Shown: positions 48,862 to 60,370, counted from the first letter of the stretch. The stretch is 64,000 nucleotides of DNA from Paenibacillus dendritiformis (GCF_945605565.1 NZ_OX216966.1:633501-697500), one strand, 5' to 3'. Notes: a model not told the origin generated them from the letters alone. Translations and numbers: made by a program.

Positions 48862-49717
48862 CTTGGAACGATTGGCTCTGCGCCGACAGTTGGAAGCGTG
48901 GTTGCAAGAAGATATAGGAACGGGCGACGTCACGACAGCCTACACCATTCCGGCCGGACACCAGTCCCGCGGCATCATTCATGCGAAGGAAGACGGCATG
49001 ATTGCAGGACTTCCGGTAGCCGAAGCTGTATTCGAGATTGTGGATCCCTCGCTGCGGTTCACGGCTCAGGTCGAAGACGGAGCCGTTGTTGCCCGCGGCA
49101 CCGTCCTGGCGGAAGTGGAAGGCAGCACGCACAGTATTTTGTGCGGGGAACGGCTCGCCTTGAACCTGCTGCAGCGCCTGTCCGGGATTGCGACGAAGAC
49201 GAACAAGTTCGTTCAAGCCATTGAGGGACTGAATACGAAGCTGGTCGATACCCGCAAGACGACCCCGGGCCACCGCGCACTGGAAAAATATGCGGTTCGT
49301 GTCGGCGGGGGGAGCAATCACCGCTTCGGCCTGTATGATGCCGTCATGATCAAGGACAACCACATCAAGGGCGCCGGCGGGATCGAGGCGGCGGTAAGCC
49401 GGGCACGCGCCAACATTCCGTATACGATGAACATTGAGGTCGAAGCCGAATCGATCGAGCAAGTGAAGGAAGCGCTGCAGGCGGGGGCGGACATTATTAT
49501 GCTGGACAATATGGATACGGCACGGATGCGCGAGGCGGTCGGCCTCATCCGGGAAGCCGCACCGCATATCCTCATCGAAGCGTCGGGAGGCGTCACTCTG
49601 GATACGATTCGGGACAAGGCGCTGACTGGCGTCGACGTCGTGTCTGTCGGTGCGTTGACCTACTCCTTTCACGCCCTGGACATCAGCCTCGACTTGAATG
49701 AAAAGAAAGAAGGTTAG
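48854..49717 (+). CDS. nadC: nicotinate-nucleotide pyrophosphorylase (carboxylating)
   Basis: NadC joins quinolinate and PRPP to nicotinate mononucleotide. The 287-residue protein has EDIGTGDVTT, the LNLLQRLSGIAT motif, DTRKTTPGHRALEKYAVRVGG (split over the active site) and IMLDNM. The start is TTG 48854, 10 nt after GGAGGAG and overlapping the end of nadB; TTG 48863 is an alternative. coaX follows 3 nt after the stop, so NAD and CoA genes share a transcript. Confidence 0.95.
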   Translation: MCSLERLALRRQLEAWLQEDIGTGDVTTAYTIPAGHQSRGIIHAKEDGMIAGLPVAEAVFEIVDPSLRFTAQVEDGAVVARGTVLAEVEGSTHSILCGERLALNLLQRLSGIATKTNKFVQAIEGLNTKLVDTRKTTPGHRALEKYAVRVGGGSNHRFGLYDAVMIKDNHIKGAGGIEAAVSRARANIPYTMNIEVEAESIEQVKEALQAGADIIMLDNMDTARMREAVGLIREAAPHILIEASGGVTLDTIRDKALTGVDVVSVGALTYSFHALDISLDLNEKKEG

Positions 49718-49720
49718 GCC

Positions 49721-50494
49721 GTGATACTCGTTATCGATATAGGGAACACCAACATTGTCCTGGGTGTGTACGAGGGAGACAAGCTGCTTCATAACTGGCG
49801 CTTGTCGACGAGCCGGCAGTCGACGACAGATGAATATGGCGTCATGATATATAATCTGTTCACGATGACCAAGCTATCGGTTAAGGATATCGAAGGCGTC
49901 ATTCTTTCTTCCGTCGTCCCGCCGATTATGCATACGATGGAGATGCTGTGCAAGAAATATTTGAACAAGGCGCCGCTCATTGTGGGACCCGGCGTCAAGA
50001 CCGGACTCAATATTCGCATCGAGAACCCGCGCGAGGTGGGGGCGGACCGGATCGTGAATGCGGTGGCGGCGATCGAGTTGTATGGCGGGCTGAAGCCGCT
50101 TGTCGTCGTTGACTTCGGGACGGCGACGACATTTGATGTCATCGACGTTAAGGGCAACTATATTGGAGGCGCGATCGTGCCGGGCATCGGCATATCTACC
50201 GAAGCGCTGTATCAGCGGGCGGCGAAGCTGCCGCGGATTGAATTGACGAAGCCTAAGTCGGTGATTGGGCGCAATACGGTTCACTCCATGCAGGCCGGCA
50301 TTATTTTCGGCTACGCCGGTCAGGTGGACGGCATCGTGGACCGTATAACCAACGAGGTTGGAGCCGAACCTACCGTTATCGCCACCGGCGGCATGGCGGA
50401 GCTCATTGCGAGCGAATCGCGGACGATTGATACGACGAACCCGTTATTGACGCTGGAAGGCTTGCGCCTTATTTATAATCGGAACAAATTGTAA
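49721..50494 (+). CDS. coaX: type III pantothenate kinase
   Basis: CoaX phosphorylates pantothenate in CoA synthesis; the type III enzyme is not feedback-inhibited by CoA. The 257-residue protein of the ASKHA fold starts [13 protein letters not shown] and has [24 protein letters not shown] and [11 protein letters not shown]. Start GTG 49721 with AAAGAAGG upstream. It is followed by hslO as in B. subtilis. Confidence 0.96.
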   Translation: MILVIDIGNTNIVLGVYEGDKLLHNWRLSTSRQSTTDEYGVMIYNLFTMTKLSVKDIEGVILSSVVPPIMHTMEMLCKKYLNKAPLIVGPGVKTGLNIRIENPREVGADRIVNAVAAIELYGGLKPLVVVDFGTATTFDVIDVKGNYIGGAIVPGIGISTEALYQRAAKLPRIELTKPKSVIGRNTVHSMQAGIIFGYAGQVDGIVDRITNEVGAEPTVIATGGMAELIASESRTIDTTNPLLTLEGLRLIYNRNKL

Positions 50495-50545
50495 CCCTTT
50501 GACGGTCTATCCCGTCGTAGAATAAGAACAGTACAGGAGGCTCCC

Positions 50546-51466
50546 ATGAACGATATGTTAGGACAGCAACCCGAAGAGAGGGAGAATATGCAGGACATGC
50601 TGATTCGCGGCACCGGATTGGGCGGCAAGGTCCGCATCTTTGCGGTACGCACGACCGGGCTGGTCAATGAATTGCAGCGGCGCCACGGCACCTACCCGAC
50701 GGCGACGGCTGCGCTCGGACGCACGGTTACCGCTGCCGCCATGATGGGCGCCATGCTCAAAGGCGATGAGAAATTGACCGTTCAGGTCAAGGGCGACGGA
50801 CCTATCGGGCAGATTGTCGCCGATGCGAACGCTCACGGTGAGGTGCGCGGCTATGTTACGCATCCGCAGGTGCATCTGGCCAGCAATGCTCAAGGCAAGC
50901 TGGATGTGGCAGGCGCGGTCGGACGCAGCGGCTTCATCCATGTCATCAAGGATCTTGGCCTGAAGGAGCCGTATCGCGGCAGCTCCCCGATCATCTCGGG
51001 AGAATTGGCCGAGGACTTCACGTATTACTTCGCCACCTCCGAGCAGACCCCGTCTGCCGTAGGCCTCGGGGTCCTGGTGGACGTCGATAATTCCGTCCTG
51101 CATGCGGGAGGCTTCATTGTACAATTGCTGCCTGGACTGACCGATGAACAGATCAATCAGATCGAGCATTCGCTCAGCGTGCTCCCTCCCGTTACCGCCC
51201 TGCTGGATCAAGGCATGGAATTGGATGAACTGGTGACTTGGATTATCAGTGACGCTAACGTTATGGAACGGATGCCGATCCGCTTCCAATGCCAATGCTC
51301 CCGGGAACGGGTGGAGCGGACATTGATTAGTGTAGGCAAGGGCGAATTGACGGCGATGATTGAAGAGGATGGCCAGGCGGAGGTCGTCTGTCATTTTTGC
51401 AACGAGAAGTATTCATTTGGAAGAGAAGAACTGGAACAACTGCGTGATCAGGCGCAGCAAGCCTAG
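50546..51466 (+). CDS. hslO: redox-regulated chaperone Hsp33
   Basis: Hsp33 is a holdase switched on by oxidation plus unfolding. The 306-residue protein has RTTGLVNELQRRHGTYPTATAALGRT-type core (residues about 34-58) and the C-terminal zinc switch CQC and CHFC (a CxC...CxxC site). ATG 50546 has CAGGAGG 6 nt upstream. A second ATG at 50588 also has a good site (GAGGGAG) and would give a protein 14 residues shorter, closer to the B. subtilis one. Confidence 0.95.
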   Translation: MNDMLGQQPEERENMQDMLIRGTGLGGKVRIFAVRTTGLVNELQRRHGTYPTATAALGRTVTAAAMMGAMLKGDEKLTVQVKGDGPIGQIVADANAHGEVRGYVTHPQVHLASNAQGKLDVAGAVGRSGFIHVIKDLGLKEPYRGSSPIISGELAEDFTYYFATSEQTPSAVGLGVLVDVDNSVLHAGGFIVQLLPGLTDEQINQIEHSLSVLPPVTALLDQGMELDELVTWIISDANVMERMPIRFQCQCSRERVERTLISVGKGELTAMIEEDGQAEVVCHFCNEKYSFGREELEQLRDQAQQA

Positions 51467-51626
51467 CCGGACAAGTCGCAATGGATGAGCACGGGCCGGA
51501 GGCGAGCCCCGCGTCGAACGATGGGACCCGGATCGTGGTTCCGCATCCGAATCGGTCGATAGGGCGGGCGAGCCAGAGGTAGGAACGGCTAACACGGAAA
51601 TAAACGGGATAAGGGAAGCAAGCGAT

Positions 51627-52571
51627 ATGACGAAAGAAGTCAAAAGCTTATGGGGCTGCATCCTCATTCTTTGCGTCTGCATCTTGGTGCTCGCCGGCAT
51701 GCTCATCTTCAAGCATGATCGCCCTTCCGCGGGGCCGGATGCGAATGCTTCCCCTGATTCCTCAACGGTTGTGGCAACCGTCGGCGGGGAGAAGGTAACG
51801 CGCAAGGAATGGCAAGAGGAATTGGAGCGGCAGTATGGCGCGCAGGTAATGGAACAGATGTTGACGGCCAGGGCAGCAGCGAAGGAAGCGGAAGCGTTAG
51901 GGATTACAGTAAGCCAAAAAGAAGTGGAGCAAGAGATTGCGCGGCAAATGCGAGGGTATGAGAGCGCAGAAGCTTATTTTCAGGCAATGACGGACCAGTT
52001 GGGAATGAGTCCGGACCAGATTCGGCAGGACATCCATCACCGGCTGCTGCTGGAGAAAATCGCGACTCATAACGTGAATGTGTCGGAGGAAGAGCTTGAC
52101 CAGTATTTGCAGGACCATCGGGATACTTACGAGTCTGTCGATGTGTATCAGCTCGCCCATATTGTCGTGCCGACCCGCGAGGAAGCGGAAGACGTGCTGG
52201 CGAAGCTGAAGGACGGAGAGACCTTCGCCTCCTTGGCAGGGAGATTGTCGGTGGATGAATTCTCCTCCTATCAGGAAGGTCGTCTCGGATGGATCGACGC
52301 GAACGATCCGTTCTTCTCCCGGGCGGAACTGGAAGCGGCGCGCGAGATGGAGATAGGCGACATCTCAGAGCCGATTGCAGTGAGCGACGGATTCGCCATT
52401 CTGACCGTAACCGGCAAGCGCGAAGCGCAGTCGGAGGGCGAAGCTGCGATCAAGGAGCAGGCCCGCCGGGATGTGGCGCTGTCCAAATCGCCCCCGCTGA
52501 GGGAGTGGGAAGAGGCGCTTCGCAAAAAGTATCATGCCGTCGTTCTCGCGGCAGCATCCGTGAACGGGTAA
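51627..52571 (+). CDS. yacD: membrane-anchored PpiC-type peptidyl-prolyl isomerase (YacD-like)
   Basis: This 314-residue protein has one N-terminal membrane helix (about residues 9-28, no lipobox), a SurA-like N-terminal region and a PpiC/parvulin domain (about 165-270) with YQLAHIVVPTREEAEDVLAKL and GDISEPIAVSDGFAILTV. B. subtilis has yacD in this place before cysK. A folding role outside the membrane is likely. The parvulin motif is less conserved than in the PrsA-like protein at 25 kb, so isomerase activity is uncertain. Start ATG 51627 after AAGGGAAG. Confidence 0.87.
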   Translation: MTKEVKSLWGCILILCVCILVLAGMLIFKHDRPSAGPDANASPDSSTVVATVGGEKVTRKEWQEELERQYGAQVMEQMLTARAAAKEAEALGITVSQKEVEQEIARQMRGYESAEAYFQAMTDQLGMSPDQIRQDIHHRLLLEKIATHNVNVSEEELDQYLQDHRDTYESVDVYQLAHIVVPTREEAEDVLAKLKDGETFASLAGRLSVDEFSSYQEGRLGWIDANDPFFSRAELEAAREMEIGDISEPIAVSDGFAILTVTGKREAQSEGEAAIKEQARRDVALSKSPPLREWEEALRKKYHAVVLAAASVNG

Positions 52572-52573
52572 AT

Positions 52574-52630
52574 AAAAGGGATAACCGCAAGAGCGAGTGG
52601 ATTCGTCCGCCCTTGCGATTATCCCTTTTT
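52574..52630 (+). terminator. Rho-independent terminator after yacD
   Basis: AAAAGGGATAA..CGCAAG pairs with CTTGCG..TTATCCCTTTT; the T-rich arm runs into TTTTT. Confidence 0.92.
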
Positions 52631-52702
52631 GTCATGCAGAGCCATCGGGTGTTATCGCCTGGAGCAAGCTTCAATTTTTTGGCATAACCTTCGCGTGCTC
52701 TA

Positions 52703-52731
52703 TTGACAACCTACAGCTGGATTGGTAAGAT
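52703..52731 (+). promoter_or_regulatory. sigma-A promoter of cysK
   Basis: TTGACA, a 17-bp spacer and TAAGAT. AGTCGGAAATTAG at about 52755-52767, just after the predicted start, has a GGAAATT core reminiscent of CymR sites. Confidence 0.7.
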
Positions 52732-52826
52732 TGAATAAAACCTAGTGCTTTAGTCGGAAATTAGTGGATAATACGGATGTACACGGGCAACACCGAGATA
52801 TTGAATAATGGCAGGAGGGCATCGTT

Positions 52827-53765
52827 ATGGCAAGAATCGTCAATAATGTAACCGAATTGATTGGGGATACTCCACTAGTGCGTTTGAACCGCATCGTGCC
52901 GGAAGGCAGTGCCGAGATTTACGTCAAGCTCGAATATCAGAATCCGGGAGCCAGCGTGAAGGACCGGATCGCAATCAGCATGATCGAAGTGGCAGAACAG
53001 GAAGGCTTGCTGAAGCCTGGCGATACGATCGTCGAGCCAACGAGCGGTAACACCGGGATCGGCCTGGCTATGGTGGCGGCGGCCAAAGGTTACAAGGCGA
53101 TTCTCGTTATGCCGGAGACGATGAGCATCGAACGGCGCAATCTGCTGCGCGCCTACGGCGCGGATCTTGTGCTCACCCCGGGCTCGGAAGGAATGAACGG
53201 GGCCGTGCGGAAGGCAGAGGAGCTTGTTCAGGAGAATCCTTCTTACTTCATGCCGCAGCAGTTCAAGAATAAGGCGAACGTCAAGGTGCACCGCGAGACG
53301 ACAGGTCCGGAGATTGTCGAAGCGATTCGTTCGCTGGACGGCCGGCTGGATGCGTTCGTGGCCGGAATCGGCACCGGCGGAACGATCTCGGGAACCGGCG
53401 AAGTGCTGAAGGAGAATTTCCCGGATATCCGGGTGGTCGCGGTCGAACCGTCCGCTTCTCCGCTGCTGTCGGGTGGCAAGCCGGGACCGCATAAGATTCA
53501 AGGCATCGGGGCGAACTTCATTCCGGACATTCTGAATCGCAATGTCTACGATCAGATCATTGCGGTGGATAATGAAGACGCGTTCGAGGTGGCCCGCCAG
53601 GTCGCGAAGTTGGAAGGCATTCTGTGCGGCATCTCATCGGGAGCGGCCATTCATGCAGCACTGCAGGTCGCCCGCGAGCTGGGCGAAGGGAAGCGCGTCA
53701 TTGCCGTCGTTCCAAGCAATGGCGAGCGCTACTTGAGCACGCCGCTATTCAACTTCGAGAATTAA
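52827..53765 (+). CDS. cysK: cysteine synthase A (O-acetylserine sulfhydrylase)
   Basis: CysK makes cysteine from O-acetylserine and sulfide. The 312-residue PLP enzyme has the lysine in PGASVKDR (about residue 43), the TSGNTG loop, GTGGTISG and the serine in [12 protein letters not shown] 52827 has AGGAGGG upstream. It has its own promoter and is followed by a strong terminator, so it is a single-gene unit. In B. subtilis CysK also works with the repressor CymR. Confidence 0.96.
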   Translation: MARIVNNVTELIGDTPLVRLNRIVPEGSAEIYVKLEYQNPGASVKDRIAISMIEVAEQEGLLKPGDTIVEPTSGNTGIGLAMVAAAKGYKAILVMPETMSIERRNLLRAYGADLVLTPGSEGMNGAVRKAEELVQENPSYFMPQQFKNKANVKVHRETTGPEIVEAIRSLDGRLDAFVAGIGTGGTISGTGEVLKENFPDIRVVAVEPSASPLLSGGKPGPHKIQGIGANFIPDILNRNVYDQIIAVDNEDAFEVARQVAKLEGILCGISSGAAIHAALQVARELGEGKRVIAVVPSNGERYLSTPLFNFEN

Positions 53766-53785
53766 TAGATTTCCATGTATTGCAT

Positions 53786-53853
53786 ACCCCCTCCCATCAG
53801 GAGCACGCGGCAAGCCATTGCCCTGCGCGCTTTCTGGTGGCGAGGGGGTTTTT
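53786..53853 (+). terminator. terminator after cysK
   Basis: ACCCCCTC pairs with GAGGGGGT; CCATCAG pairs with CTGGTGG inside it, with further pairing in the GC-rich loop, then TTTTT. It is longer than usual. Confidence 0.8.
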
Positions 53854-53979
53854 GGATATGTAAGGGAGCCTTTTCTTCCCGAGGCTCTTTGTTTATACTT
53901 ACGGTAACGATTCCGGTGATTCATGTCACAGATAACAGATATGAGATCAGCGGTAAGGCGAGGTGGAGAAGTGGAGCAG

Positions 53980-55611
53980 ATGTCCCTGCGTGAAGCAGCG
54001 ATCATTACAGCCGGCCATTGGAGCCGGTGGGTAGAGGAAGGGTACACCGTGCTTCCTTATATAGCGGAATATGAATGGGGGCATGAGGCCTTGGCTTCAT
54101 GGCTTCCGGTATGGGAGGACGCAGGCAGCCATGCGGCCGTGCTCGAGAGCGGCAAGGACGGCCGGTACACGTTTGTGGCCTGCCGGCCCGTGTCCGTCAT
54201 TACCGGCAAGGAGCGGGAGGCGTTCATTCAGGAAGGGGATAACCCGGCCCGCAGGGAGGAAGGGGAGCCGCTCCAGCTGTTGAAGCGGTGGATGTCCCCT
54301 TTCCGCGCGCCGAAGGTGGACGGGATGCCCAAGTTCGTCGGCGGCTGCATCGGGTATTTAAGCTATGACGTCGCCCGTTCCCTTGAACGGCTGCCCGAGT
54401 CGGCGGCAGATGATCTGGAGCTGCCGGACTACGTATTTGTGCAAATGGATGAGCTGTGGATTGTGGACAAGCAGGAGCGGCGGCTGTACTGCGCCGTCAT
54501 GACGCGCTGGCCGGACAGGAACGCCGGACAGGAAGCGGTTGGCGCTGCCCTTGCCGTGAAGTATGAGGAAGCAGCCTTGCGGGCGCTGGCGATGAAGGCC
54601 CAGTGGGACGGATGGCAGGAACGAGCTTCCGCGAGCTTCAGCCCGGGCCAACAGGCAAGCTCCTTGTCCGTTCACGGTCATGATCTGCAGACGATGGATA
54701 TTGAAGCGTTCGAAGGGGTCGCTTCGGCATTTCCGAAGGAGGAGTTCAAGGATGCGGTGCGCCGCATTCAGCACTATATCGGGCAAGGGGACGTGTTCCA
54801 GGTGAATTTGTCCATGCGCCAGTCCCGCCGCATGCGGGAGACGCCGGAACGGCTGTATGAATGGCTGCGCGCATTGAACCCGTCCCCGTACATGGGATTG
54901 CTTCGGTTCCCCGAGTTCCAGCTTGTGTCTTGCTCCCCGGAGCTGCTCGTCCGGCTGGAGCAAGGGACCGTCAGCACGCGCCCGATAGCCGGGACGAGAC
55001 GCCGCGGCCGTATGCCGGAGGAGGACGCGCGCATGGCGGAGGAGCTTCGGACCAACGAGAAGGAGCGGGCAGAGCATATTATGCTCGTCGATCTGGAGCG
55101 CAACGATCTTGGGCGCATCTCGGCCTATGGTTCGGTGCGGGTAGACGAGTTGATGGCCATCGAGACGTACTCTCATGTCATGCATCTCGTCTCGGAAGTG
55201 CGCGGGACGCTTGCTGAGGGCAAGGATGCCTTCGATGTCATCCGAGCGACATTCCCCGGCGGGACGATTACCGGCGCGCCGAAGGTGCGGACGATGGAAA
55301 TTATCGAGGAGCTGGAACCGGTCCGCCGCGGGCCATATACCGGGTCTTTCGGCTGGATTGACTATAACGGCGATTTGGAATTAAATATTATTATTCGTAC
55401 GCTGGTGACGAAAGACCAGATGGGCTATATTCAGGCGGGAGCCGGCATCGTGATCGATTCCGACCCGAAACGGGAATATGCCGAATGCCTGAACAAAGCC
55501 AAGGCATTATGGAAGGCAGTGCAGTTGAGCGAGAGCGTGCCGGCGGATGCTAATCCGCCGGGAGAGAATGAAGCAGAGGCAGACGAGGCGAGAGGAGCTG
55601 GTTCAGGATGA
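53980..55611 (+). CDS. pabB: aminodeoxychorismate synthase component I
   Basis: PabB converts chorismate and ammonia to 4-amino-4-deoxychorismate for folate. The 543-residue protein has the chorismate-binding domain with [26 protein letters not shown] and [15 protein letters not shown]. The N-terminal half is long and variable. The start is uncertain: ATG 53980 and GTG 53971 both follow a GAGGTGGAG site, while ATG 53923 has a poor one. The protein could act in anthranilate synthesis, but the pabC and folP neighbours favour folate. It overlaps pabA by 4 nt. Confidence 0.93.
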   Translation: MSLREAAIITAGHWSRWVEEGYTVLPYIAEYEWGHEALASWLPVWEDAGSHAAVLESGKDGRYTFVACRPVSVITGKEREAFIQEGDNPARREEGEPLQLLKRWMSPFRAPKVDGMPKFVGGCIGYLSYDVARSLERLPESAADDLELPDYVFVQMDELWIVDKQERRLYCAVMTRWPDRNAGQEAVGAALAVKYEEAALRALAMKAQWDGWQERASASFSPGQQASSLSVHGHDLQTMDIEAFEGVASAFPKEEFKDAVRRIQHYIGQGDVFQVNLSMRQSRRMRETPERLYEWLRALNPSPYMGLLRFPEFQLVSCSPELLVRLEQGTVSTRPIAGTRRRGRMPEEDARMAEELRTNEKERAEHIMLVDLERNDLGRISAYGSVRVDELMAIETYSHVMHLVSEVRGTLAEGKDAFDVIRATFPGGTITGAPKVRTMEIIEELEPVRRGPYTGSFGWIDYNGDLELNIIIRTLVTKDQMGYIQAGAGIVIDSDPKREYAECLNKAKALWKAVQLSESVPADANPPGENEAEADEARGAGSG

Positions 55612-56186
55612 TTCTGGTTATTGATAACTATGATTCGTTTACGTACAACTTGGTGCAATATTTGGGGGAGCTCGGCGAAGAGGTGCAGGTCTACCGCAAT
55701 GACGAGATTGATATCGCGGGCATCGAACGGTTGCAGCCGGATCATCTGCTGCTGTCCCCGGGCCCATGCACGCCGAACGAAGCGGGCATCACGCTGCAGG
55801 TCATTGAGCATTTCGCGGGCATCATCCCGATTCTGGGCGTGTGTCTCGGCCATCAGGCAATCGGCCAAGCCTTCGGCGGGGAGGTTGTTCGTGCCGGACG
55901 GCTGATGCACGGCAAGACGTCCCCGATTCTTCATCAAGGCGAATCGATCTTCGCCGGCTTGCCGAATCCGTTCACGGCGACCCGGTATCATTCGCTTATC
56001 GTCGATCGGGCGAGTCTGCCGGCTTGCCTGGCGATTACGGCGGAGACGGCCGAAGGGGAAATTATGGGGCTGCAGCATAAGGAACATCCGATTGTTGGCG
56101 TCCAATTCCATCCGGAATCGATTATTTCCGAGCATGGCCACCAGATGCTGCGCAATTTCTTAAGCATGGCGGCGCCTGTGCGATGA
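55608..56186 (+). CDS. pabA: aminodeoxychorismate/anthranilate synthase component II
   Basis: PabA is the glutamine amidotransferase that feeds ammonia to PabB. The 192-residue protein has [25 protein letters not shown], the nucleophile in [16 protein letters not shown] (Cys near 79) and the HPES histidine/glutamate pair. In B. subtilis the same subunit also serves anthranilate synthase. ATGA overlaps join it to both pabB and pabC. Confidence 0.96.
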   Translation: MILVIDNYDSFTYNLVQYLGELGEEVQVYRNDEIDIAGIERLQPDHLLLSPGPCTPNEAGITLQVIEHFAGIIPILGVCLGHQAIGQAFGGEVVRAGRLMHGKTSPILHQGESIFAGLPNPFTATRYHSLIVDRASLPACLAITAETAEGEIMGLQHKEHPIVGVQFHPESIISEHGHQMLRNFLSMAAPVR

Positions 56187-57070
56187 CAGGCATCATCGGT
56201 TGGAATGGAGAGCTGGTGCCGAGTCATGAAGCCGCGGTTTCCGTGATGGACCACGGGTTTCTGTACGGCATGAGCCTGTTCGAGACGATGCGCACGTATG
56301 GCGGCCGTCCCTTCCTGCTGGAACGGCATCTGGAGCGGCTGTCCGGCGCCTGCGAGGAGCTGGGAATCCGCTGGACGGCTGAAGCAGAGCAGGCGGAGGC
56401 TCATATCCGGGCCGTCATGGCCGCGAATCATCTGGAAGAGGCCTATGTCCGGTATACGGTCAGCGCCGGCGAGAACGGCTTCGGCTTGCCGGGCGGCGAG
56501 TACGCCAGCCCGGTGACGATTGTGCTGGTGAAGCCGCTGCCAGACGTCCCGGATGCGCTGTATGCGCACGGGAAGCCGCTGCAGCGGCTGCGGCTGGCGC
56601 GCAACCGGCCCGAAGGGGACAGGCGCTTCAAGTCGGGGCATTACATGAATAATATTCTCGCCAAGCGCGAGCTGGGCGGCTATGAGTCGGCGCCTCTCGG
56701 GGCGGAAGGATTAATGCTGACAGCGGAAGGATGGCTGGCGGAGGGCATCGTCAGCAATCTGTTCTTCCTCACGGGCCGCCGGCTCTGTACCCCGGAGCTT
56801 GCAACGGGCATTCTTCCCGGCATCACGCGGGGGGTGGTTCTGGAGCTGGCTGCGGCCTGCGGTCTTACGGCGGAGGAAGGGCTGTACCGCTGGGATGACT
56901 TGATGCAGGCAGACGAAATTTTCATTACGACCTCCGTGCAGGAACTCGTCCCGATTACTTCGCTGTGGGATGAGACAGGGCAGTCAGCCGAGGTAAGCGG
57001 GGGGCGAATTGGAGCCTCCACCCGTGCGCTGTTGAACGCTTATCGCTCCCTGACGGTGCGCAATGCTTGA
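56183..57070 (+). CDS. pabC: 4-amino-4-deoxychorismate lyase
   Basis: PabC releases p-aminobenzoate and pyruvate from aminodeoxychorismate. The 295-residue fold-type IV PLP enzyme has [15 protein letters not shown], the lysine in [11 protein letters not shown] (about residue 159), EGIVSNLFF and [12 protein letters not shown]. It might also act on D-alanine or branched-chain substrates, but the operon makes the lyase role likely. Start ATG 56183 in an ATGA overlap with pabA. Confidence 0.93.
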   Translation: MTGIIGWNGELVPSHEAAVSVMDHGFLYGMSLFETMRTYGGRPFLLERHLERLSGACEELGIRWTAEAEQAEAHIRAVMAANHLEEAYVRYTVSAGENGFGLPGGEYASPVTIVLVKPLPDVPDALYAHGKPLQRLRLARNRPEGDRRFKSGHYMNNILAKRELGGYESAPLGAEGLMLTAEGWLAEGIVSNLFFLTGRRLCTPELATGILPGITRGVVLELAAACGLTAEEGLYRWDDLMQADEIFITTSVQELVPITSLWDETGQSAEVSGGRIGASTRALLNAYRSLTVRNA

Positions 57071-57159
57071 CAAGCTGCGAATGAAGGACGAGGCGTTGGC
57101 GGCCCATTATTCTCGTAACATAGTATACAAGAGCTTGTAACAGATCGGAGATGTTGAAC

Positions 57160-57999
<840 letters not shown>

Positions 58000-58039
58000 C
58001 ACCAGGCGGCAATTCAAGGGAAGGAAAGGAGCGGAAGCG

Positions 58040-58447
58040 ATGAGAGTCGTGAAGCCGGATCGGATGCAGATCCATCGGATGGAGTTTTTCGGCAAGCATG
58101 GGGTGTTCGCGGAGGAGCGGGCACTGGGTCAGCGCTGGATCGTCGATCTCGATTTGCAGATCGATTTGCAGAAGGCGGGACAATCGGATAAGCTGGAGGA
58201 CTCCATTAATTATGCCGAATTGTTCTATTCCGTCAAATCCATTGTAGAGGAGCAGTCGTATCAGCTCGTGGAGGCGTTGGCCGAGCGGATTGCCGAGACG
58301 CTGCTGGACGGGTATCCCGCCATTCAAGAGGCTCATGTGCGGGTAACGAAGCCGCACCCGCCGTTCGATATTCATTTCCAGGGCGTGACGATAGACATTA
58401 CGCGGGCTCGGGAAGAGAGACGTCAAGCGGAGGCTGCCGATGAATGA
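58040..58447 (+). CDS. folB: dihydroneopterin aldolase
   Basis: FolB cleaves dihydroneopterin to 6-hydroxymethyldihydropterin. The 135-residue protein has the GKHGVFAEERALGQRWIVDL core, INYAELFYSV and the C-terminal KPHPPF. It is about 15 residues longer than the B. subtilis enzyme at the N-terminus; ATG 58040 has GGAAAGGAG upstream, while ATG 58067 has none. It overlaps folK by 8 nt. Confidence 0.95.
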   Translation: MRVVKPDRMQIHRMEFFGKHGVFAEERALGQRWIVDLDLQIDLQKAGQSDKLEDSINYAELFYSVKSIVEEQSYQLVEALAERIAETLLDGYPAIQEAHVRVTKPHPPFDIHFQGVTIDITRAREERRQAEAADE

Positions 58448-58979
58448 GATGAAGCAGGAAGCGGTGGCCTATATTGCGCTTGGAGCCAATCTTGGCGACC
58501 GGGAGCGCTCTCTGCAGGAGGCGCTGGCGAAGCTGGACGCCCATCCCGGGATTCGGGTGGCCGCATGCTCGGACGTTTATGAGACGGAGCCGGTCGGGTA
58601 CACGGATCAGCCTCAATTTTTGAATATGGCGGCCCAGGTGGCCAGTACGCTGGCGCCGCAGGACCTGCTGCGTGTCATGCTGGACATCGAGCTGGAGATG
58701 GGACGGGTTCGCGATGTTCGCTGGGGACCCCGCGTCATCGATCTGGACCTGTTATATATGGAAGGATTCGAGATGGATTCGCCGGAATTGACGCTGCCTC
58801 ACCCGCGGATGGGAGAGCGGCTGTTCGTGCTCATTCCGCTGGCGGACATTGTGCCTTCGGATAATCGCCGGCTGCACGCATTCGTTCACCGCGCCCTGGG
58901 AACACTGGATGGGAAGGAAGATATTCGGAAGTGGACACGCTTCAGTTGGCCCGACGAATCCGCGCCTTCCGCAAATTAA
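58440..58979 (+). CDS. folK: 6-hydroxymethyl-7,8-dihydropterin pyrophosphokinase
   Basis: FolK transfers pyrophosphate from ATP to 6-hydroxymethyldihydropterin, the substrate of FolP. The 179-residue protein has YIALGANLGDRE, ETEPVGYTDQPQFLN, the metal aspartates in RVIDLDLLYM and LPHPRM. Start ATG 58440 within the end of folB. The last 49 nt are shared with the next small gene in another frame. Confidence 0.95.
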   Translation: MNEMKQEAVAYIALGANLGDRERSLQEALAKLDAHPGIRVAACSDVYETEPVGYTDQPQFLNMAAQVASTLAPQDLLRVMLDIELEMGRVRDVRWGPRVIDLDLLYMEGFEMDSPELTLPHPRMGERLFVLIPLADIVPSDNRRLHAFVHRALGTLDGKEDIRKWTRFSWPDESAPSAN

Positions 58980-59146
58980 GAGGCTTGACCCAGCAGCAGC
59001 TGGCTGACCGGCTGGAGATGTCGGTATCCGTGCTGGGCGAGATTGAGCGGGGACGGCGGAGACTGGATCAAGCTATGATGGGGCGCATTGCCGGGGAGCT
59101 CGGCGTAACGCAAGAGGAACTGGCATCTGATCCTTCTTTCCGGTAA
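58931..59146 (+). CDS. yazB: small XRE-family regulator (YazB-like)
   Basis: This 71-residue protein is one Cro/C1-type helix-turn-helix domain (RIRAFRKLRGLTQQQLADRL, then SVSVLGEIERGRR). It matches the position of yazB in B. subtilis, between folK and dusB. GTG 58931 has AAGGAAG 9 nt upstream and overlaps folK by 49 nt, so it is translated with the folate genes. Targets are unknown. Confidence 0.88.
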   Translation: MDTLQLARRIRAFRKLRGLTQQQLADRLEMSVSVLGEIERGRRRLDQAMMGRIAGELGVTQEELASDPSFR

Positions 59147-59237
59147 AATGGTATCCTGGCATTGCCGAATATGACCCGGCTCACGCTGTGCAGACGGTGA
59201 ATTCGATAGAACAACGAGAGAAAGGAGAGTGGTCGAT

Positions 59238-60230
59238 GTGTTGAAAATCGCCAACATCGAAATGAAAAATCAAGTCGTGCTGGCGCCGATGGCCGGCGTC
59301 TGCAATCCGGCGTTCCGGCTGATCGCGAAGGAATTCGGCTGCGGCCTCGTCTGTGCGGAGATGGTCAGCGACAAAGCGCTCGTCCATGGCAATGAACGGA
59401 CGAGAGAGATGCTGTATGTCGATGATCGGGAGAAGCCGCTCAGCCTGCAGATTTTCGGAGGAGACCGTCAGTCGTTGGTGGAAGCTGCCAAAATTGTCGA
59501 TAAAGAGTCGAACGCGGATATTATCGACATCAATATGGGTTGTCCCGTACCGAAGGTGACGAAATGCGATGCGGGCGCGCGTTGGCTGCTCGATCCGAAT
59601 AAGATTTACGAGATGGTGTCGGCTGTGGTCGATGCCGTGGATAAGCCGGTTACGGTCAAGATGCGCATCGGCTGGGACGATGAGCATATTTATGTGGTGG
59701 ACAATGCGAAGGCGGTCGAACGCGCAGGCGGTCAGGCGGTCAGCGTGCATGGCCGCACGCGGGAGCAATTGTATACCGGCAAGGCGGATTGGAGCTACAT
59801 TCGCCAAGTGAAGGAGGCAGTCTCGATTCCGGTCATCGGGAACGGTGATGTGGCGACGCCGGAAGATGCGCGGCGCATGCTTGATGAGACGGGATGCGAC
59901 GGCGTCATGATCGGCCGTGGCGCCTTGGGCAATCCATGGATGCTGTACCGTACGGTCGAATATTTGACTCACGGCAAGCTGCTTCCTGATCCGGCGCCGG
60001 AGGAGAAGGTGCGCATTGCCATTGTCCATATGGACCGCCTGATTGCGTTGAAGGGCGAGAATGTGGCGGTCAGGGAAATGCGCAAGCATCTGGCCTGGTA
60101 CTTGAAGGGGCTGCCGGGAGCGGCGCGCGTCAAGGACAAGGTGATGGAAGGGACGCGGCGCGACGAGATGGTGCAGTTGCTGGAGGATTATGTCGCCGGC
60201 CTTGAAGCGAAGGAAACGATGGTCAACTAG
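59238..60230 (+). CDS. dusB: tRNA-dihydrouridine synthase
   Basis: Dus enzymes reduce uridines in tRNA with NADPH and FMN. The 330-residue TIM-barrel protein has [32 protein letters not shown] with the catalytic cysteine, [18 protein letters not shown] and GNGDV. GTG 59238 lies 8-9 nt after AAAGGAGAG; the GTG at 59229 touches that site. It corresponds to YacF of B. subtilis. Confidence 0.95.
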   Translation: MLKIANIEMKNQVVLAPMAGVCNPAFRLIAKEFGCGLVCAEMVSDKALVHGNERTREMLYVDDREKPLSLQIFGGDRQSLVEAAKIVDKESNADIIDINMGCPVPKVTKCDAGARWLLDPNKIYEMVSAVVDAVDKPVTVKMRIGWDDEHIYVVDNAKAVERAGGQAVSVHGRTREQLYTGKADWSYIRQVKEAVSIPVIGNGDVATPEDARRMLDETGCDGVMIGRGALGNPWMLYRTVEYLTHGKLLPDPAPEEKVRIAIVHMDRLIALKGENVAVREMRKHLAWYLKGLPGAARVKDKVMEGTRRDEMVQLLEDYVAGLEAKETMVN

Positions 60231-60240
60231 ATGAAGCATG

Positions 60241-60269
60241 CAGCAGGGCGCGATGCCCTGCTGATTTTT
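60241..60269 (+). terminator. Rho-independent terminator after dusB
   Basis: CAGCAGGGC pairs with GCCCTGCTG (9 bp, 5-nt loop), followed by ATTTTT. Confidence 0.93.
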
Positions 60270-60370
60270 GTCAATGCTGGAAGCGATGGAAAAGTCTTGA
60301 TGCTGCTCTTTGCCGCCTGATTCAAGACAGGACCTGCATCAAAGCGTTTTCACGTCAGTGGGGCGTCTCA

